This document shows, one piece after another, positions 5,925 through 8,062 of a stretch of DNA of 8,062 nucleotides. The stretch's first letter is position 1; every line of letters starts with the position of its first letter. The notes below the pieces were generated by a model. The model was not told where the DNA came from. It did not search any database and saw nothing but the letters and a program-made list of their open reading frames with translations. Both the position numbers and the translations under genes were made by a program. Source of the DNA: Alphaproteobacteria bacterium (GTDB taxonomy: Bacteria > Pseudomonadota > Alphaproteobacteria > Sphingomonadales > Rhodothalassiaceae); contig RFKS01000112.1 in assembly GCA_003694205.1 (NCBI GenBank), positions 1 through 8,062 of the forward strand, written 5' to 3'.

Positions 5925-5934
5925 CGGGACCTCG

Positions 5935-5954
5935 CGGCATGTTCTGGCATGCCG
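5935..5954 (-). other. Inverted repeat directly upstream of sseA
   Basis: Perfect 7-bp arms CGGCATG and CATGCCG with a 6-base spacer, ending just before the sseA ribosome binding site. It could be a regulator site or a leader hairpin. A second dyad, CGGAAG-CC-CTTCCG (5984-5997), lies in the same 117-bp gap after hspQ. No convincing promoter or U-tailed terminator is visible there. Confidence 0.35.
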
Positions 5955-6041
5955 GTCCAGCCTAACGCACCATTGCTGCGACGCGGAAGCCCTTCCGGCC
6001 AGGGAGCCGGGGCAGGGTCGGATGGAGCCGCTCGCGCCGCC

Positions 6042-6365
6042 TCAGTTAAGCGACAGGCGCGGCGTGTAGCCGCCGGACTGCTGGGGAAGAAAGAAATCCT
6101 CGAGCAGGGGATTGTCGATTTCCTCATCGACATCGCCGCTCAACTCGAGATGGCGTTCGGCGACATAGGTCACGTGTTCCGTGCCGTCGACGAGGACATG
6201 ATACCAGGGCCGGTCCTTGGGCGCGGTATCGCGGGCGAGGCTCTCGTACCATCCGGGATCGCAGGCATAGACCGGATCGACATCGAAGACGAGGCCGCGG
6301 TAGCCGAGAATGCGGTGCTGGACCACCTGTCCGATGGCGAATCGTGCCTGCGGCACCTTGGCCAT
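6042..6365 (-). CDS. hspQ: Heat shock protein HspQ (YccV-like, hemimethylated-DNA-binding domain)
   Basis: A 107-residue cytosolic protein. RFAIGQVVQHRILGYRGLVFDVDPVYA (8-34) and the later WYHVLVDGTEHVTYVAERHLEL (54-75) are the hallmark segments of the HspQ/YccV family. In enterobacteria HspQ affects DnaA stability and Lon-dependent proteolysis; that role here is inferred from family only. The tail (76-107, acidic EEIDNPLLEDFF then SGGYTPRLSLN) matches the usual alphaproteobacterial length. Start at 6365 (MAKVPQAR) because GGAGG lies six bases upstream. No convincing RpoH-type promoter (CTTGAC...CCTATNT) is seen upstream. Divergent from queF across a 157-bp gap and 117 bp ahead of sseA, probably its own transcription unit. 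Confidence 0.92.
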   Translation of the reverse strand: MAKVPQARFAIGQVVQHRILGYRGLVFDVDPVYACDPGWYESLARDTAPKDRPWYHVLVDGTEHVTYVAERHLELSGDVDEEIDNPLLEDFFLPQQSGGYTPRLSLN

Positions 6366-6386
6366 GGTATGCCTCCTTCTGCCGGC

Positions 6387-6405
6387 GCGCGGACCGCATC
6401 CGCGC
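6387..6405 (-). other. Stem-loop in the hspQ leader
   Basis: 7-bp arms GCGCGGA and TCCGCGC with a 5-base loop, starting about 22 bases before the hspQ ATG and just outside its GGAGG. It does not pair with the Shine-Dalgarno sequence, so a ROSE-type RNA thermometer is not supported. It may only reflect local GC bias. Confidence 0.3.
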
Positions 6406-6471
6406 CAGGGCTTTCGCGCCCATGCTGCAAGATTGCCGCCCCGACATGAATGAAAGCTGAACAAGTTTCGT

Positions 6472-6477
6472 TAAAAT
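6472..6477 (+). promoter_or_regulatory. Possible -10 box for queF
   Basis: TAAAAT matches the TATAAT consensus at five of six positions and stands out in GC-rich DNA. The hexamer 17 bases upstream (AATGAA) is a poor -35. Transcription would begin near 6484, with a leader of about 40 bases. No preQ1 riboswitch fold is recognisable in the hspQ-queF gap. Confidence 0.35.
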
Positions 6478-6522
6478 CGGACGCCTTTGACTTTTACCGG
6501 GAGACCCCCCATAAGCGCGGCC

Positions 6523-6987
6523 ATGGAAGAGACGGATTATGAAGGGCTGCATCAGCTCGGCGGGCGTGCCGGCATCCCGGAGAGCCCGGACGCCGCGGTG
6601 CTCGAGACGGTGCCCAACCCGCGGCCGGGGCGCGATTACCTGGTCCGCTTCACCTGTCCCGAATTCACCAGCCTCTGTCCGGTGACGGGACAGCCGGATT
6701 TCGCGCATTTCGTGATCGACTATGTGCCCGAGGCCCGAATCGTCGAGAGCAAGTCGTTGAAGCTCTTCCTCGCCAGCTTCCGCAATCACCGCGCCTTCCA
6801 CGAGGACTGCACGGTCTTCATCGCCGAGCGGCTGATCGAGGCCCTCGCGCCCAAATGGTTGCGGCTCGGCGGCTACTGGTATCCGCGCGGTGGCATTCCC
6901 ATCGACGTCTTCTTCCAGACTGGTACGCCGCCTGACGGACTGTGGCTGCCAGATCCCGGTGTTGCCCCCTATCGCGGGCGCGGCTGA
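6523..6987 (+). CDS. queF: NADPH-dependent 7-cyano-7-deazaguanine reductase, unimodular type
   Basis: QueF reduces preQ0 to preQ1 with two NADPH, the step before insertion into tRNA by Tgt. The 154 residues match the short, B. subtilis-type enzyme with a T-fold. Seen: [18 protein letters not shown] (43-60), with nucleophile Cys52 (equivalent to B. subtilis Cys55) and the general-acid Asp59; the [16 protein letters not shown] segment (75-90, QueF signature, Glu75 for base binding); FHED (92-95) with the conserved His-Glu; and [10 protein letters not shown] (121-130). ATG 6523 fits family N-termini, but its best ribosome binding site, GGGAGA, is 18 bases upstream, too far; a rarer upstream start (in-frame TTG 6487 or ATA 6511) cannot be excluded. 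It converges on queE, with stops 10 bp apart. Confidence 0.94.
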   Translation: MEETDYEGLHQLGGRAGIPESPDAAVLETVPNPRPGRDYLVRFTCPEFTSLCPVTGQPDFAHFVIDYVPEARIVESKSLKLFLASFRNHRAFHEDCTVFIAERLIEALAPKWLRLGGYWYPRGGIPIDVFFQTGTPPDGLWLPDPGVAPYRGRG

Positions 6988-6997
6988 GCGGTTCTCA

Positions 6998-7633
6998 TCA
7001 CGGCAATCCGATCAGCTTGTGTGTCTGCAGCGACAGGCGCCAGCGCGGATGGGCGAGACAATAGCGGGCCGCGGCCTCGGTGTTTGCCGCAATGTCCGGG
7101 CCGTCCATCGGCTGCAGAAAAAAGTGCCGAAACGCGAGTTCCGCGAATTCTTCCGGATCGAGCCCCTCCTGCGGAAAGACGAGCTTGAGCTCGTCGCCCG
7201 ATTTCTGCACGAGCGGCGCGCCGGCCTTGGGGCTGACGCAGATCCAGTCGAGGCCGGCGGGCGCGGCAAGCGTGCCGTTGCTCTCGATCGCGATCTCGAA
7301 TCCGGCCCCGTGCAGGGCGGCAATCAGCGCCGCGTCAAGTTGCAGCAGCGGTTCGCCGCCGGTGCAGACGACCATTGGCCGCCCCGGCGCTTCCGCGGGC
7401 CAGCGGTCGCGGACCGCCGCTGCGAGCGCCTTTGCGCTGTCGAATCGTCCGCCGCCGGGGCCGTCGGTGCCGACGAAATCGGTGTCGCAGAAGCGGCAGA
7501 CGGCGGTCGCGCGGTCGGCCTCGCGACCGCTCCACAGATTGCAGCCGGCAAAGCGGCAGAAGACCGCCGCGCGCCCCGTCTGGGCGCCCTCGCCCTGAAG
7601 CGTGTAATAGATCTCTTTCACGCTGTAGGTCAT
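6998..7633 (-). CDS. queE: 7-carboxy-7-deazaguanine synthase (radical SAM)
   Basis: QueE converts 6-carboxy-tetrahydropterin to 7-carboxy-7-deazaguanine, the ring contraction of 7-deazapurine synthesis. It has 211 residues. Seen: [10 protein letters not shown] (7-16), and the family-specific cluster motif C-X14-C-X2-C at Cys31, Cys46 and Cys49 (an insertion relative to the usual CX3CX2C of radical SAM enzymes), which holds the 4Fe-4S cluster. Then [10 protein letters not shown] (89-98, SAM binding), IESNGT (116-121), VSPKAG (133-138), and LQPMDGP near the C-terminal end (173-179). Its ATG overlaps the queC stop in an ATGA, so queC and queE are translationally coupled, queC first. Confidence 0.94.
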   Translation of the reverse strand: MTYSVKEIYYTLQGEGAQTGRAAVFCRFAGCNLWSGREADRATAVCRFCDTDFVGTDGPGGGRFDSAKALAAAVRDRWPAEAPGRPMVVCTGGEPLLQLDAALIAALHGAGFEIAIESNGTLAAPAGLDWICVSPKAGAPLVQKSGDELKLVFPQEGLDPEEFAELAFRHFFLQPMDGPDIAANTEAAARYCLAHPRWRLSLQTHKLIGLP

Positions 7634-8062
7634 GGCCTCTGATAGACCGTCGGGTCGGCGACGCCGGCCGCGGCGAAACCCTCGCGGCGCAGGGTGCAGG
7701 CGTCGCAGGCGCCGCAGGCGCGCCCCGCCGCGTCGGGGTCGTAGCAGCTCACGGTCAATCCGTAATCGACCCCGAGCTCCGTGCCGCGGCGGATGATGTC
7801 CGCTTTCGTCAGATGGATGAGCGGCGCATGGATTTCAATCGGGGCCGTGCCCTCGCGGCCGACCCGCGTCGCGAGATTGGCCATCGTCTCGAAGGCGGCG
7901 ATGAAATCGGGCCGGCAGTCGGGGTAACCGGAAAAATCGACCGCATTGACACCGAGAAAGATGTGTCGCGCCGGCAGCACCTCGGCATAGGCGAGGGCAT
8001 AGGCGAGAAAGATGGTGTTGCGCGCCGGGACGTAGGTGCTCGGGATACCGGACGCCATCTCC
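7630..8062 (-). CDS. queC: 7-cyano-7-deazaguanine synthase (C-terminal part, cut by window edge)
   Basis: QueC uses ATP and ammonia to turn 7-carboxy-7-deazaguanine into preQ0. The visible 143 or so residues are the C-terminal two thirds; the N-terminal ATP-pyrophosphatase loop (SGGxDS) is beyond the right edge. The visible Met near the edge is internal, because the family has GIPxTxVPxRN well inside the protein (here [11 protein letters not shown]). Other motifs: [17 protein letters not shown] and the zinc site [21 protein letters not shown], whose four Cys (CX9CX2CX2C) match family spacing. The stop overlaps the queE ATG by four bases. A queD gene may lie upstream, outside the window. Confidence 0.93.
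   Translation of the reverse strand, partial: EMASGIPSTYVPARNTIFLAYALAYAEVLPARHIFLGVNAVDFSGYPDCRPDFIAAFETMANLATRVGREGTAPIEIHAPLIHLTKADIIRRGTELGVDYGLTVSCYDPDAAGRACGACDACTLRREGFAAAGVADPTVYQRP

Noticed and set aside
6366..6480. RpoH promoter or ROSE thermometer for hspQ
   Set aside because: CTTG occurs (minus strand near 6461-6464 and 6432-6435), but neither is followed by a CCTATNT-like box at suitable spacing, and the leader hairpin does not sequester the GGAGG.
6366..6522. preQ1 riboswitch upstream of queF
   Set aside because: I could not find a class I, II or III pseudoknot pattern or the A-rich tail; the leader from the likely promoter is only about 40 bases. A covariance-model scan (Rfam preQ1 models) would settle it.
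1..8062. CRISPR array, toxin-antitoxin pair, phage genes, tRNA or a new defence system
   Set aside because: No spaced direct repeats, no small paired genes with ribosome binding sites, and no tRNA-like cloverleaf were seen; every long stretch is covered by a recognisable gene.

Overview
High-GC DNA (strong G/C third-position preference, long shadow frames on the opposite strand) with gene content typical of an alphaproteobacterium, probably Hyphomicrobiales or Rhodospirillales. The clues are an alphaproteobacterial-type MetC beside SseA, HspQ, a unimodular QueF, and a REP-like palindrome (core TTCGACAGGCTCAG) of a kind I associate with alphaproteobacterial genomes. This placement is inference from gene content; there is no rRNA or other marker gene here.

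Left part (1-3100, all minus strand): a glutathione S-transferase-family gene, an M24 (creatinase/aminopeptidase P-like) metallopeptidase homologue, and the N-terminal part of a thiamine-diphosphate-dependent 2-oxo acid dehydrogenase E1 alpha subunit that runs off the left edge. The GST and M24 genes each have a near-identical perfect palindrome, CGCAAA-NN-TTTGCG, in the core promoter region. The M24 copy is the 16-bp ACGCAAACGTTTGCGT, the form of a LacI/PurR-family operator, placed directly after a TTGACG-N17-CATAGA promoter. This points to a small regulon, probably catabolic or detoxifying, under one LacI-type repressor encoded elsewhere. The M24 protein keeps four of the five usual dinuclear-metal ligands but has Cys in place of the second Asp. 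A REP-like inverted repeat lies between the M24 and E1 genes.

Middle (3120-3851, plus strand): a REP-associated tyrosine transposase (RAYT, Y1 HUH family) gene bracketed by two similar 22-bp direct repeats, each with dyad symmetry. It looks like a single-gene element inserted between the GST promoter and the 3' end of metC.

Centre right (3878-6365, minus strand): hspQ, then sseA and metC. sseA and metC are one base apart and surely cotranscribed; they encode a mercaptopyruvate-type sulfurtransferase and cystathionine beta-lyase, both in sulfur amino acid metabolism.

Right (6523-8062): queuosine precursor genes. queF (plus) converges on a queC-queE pair (minus, ATGA overlap; queC is cut by the right edge). 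QueE and QueC make preQ0 and QueF reduces it to preQ1, so three steps of tRNA queuosine synthesis are clustered. I see no tRNA, rRNA, CRISPR array, phage gene or defence system in the window.
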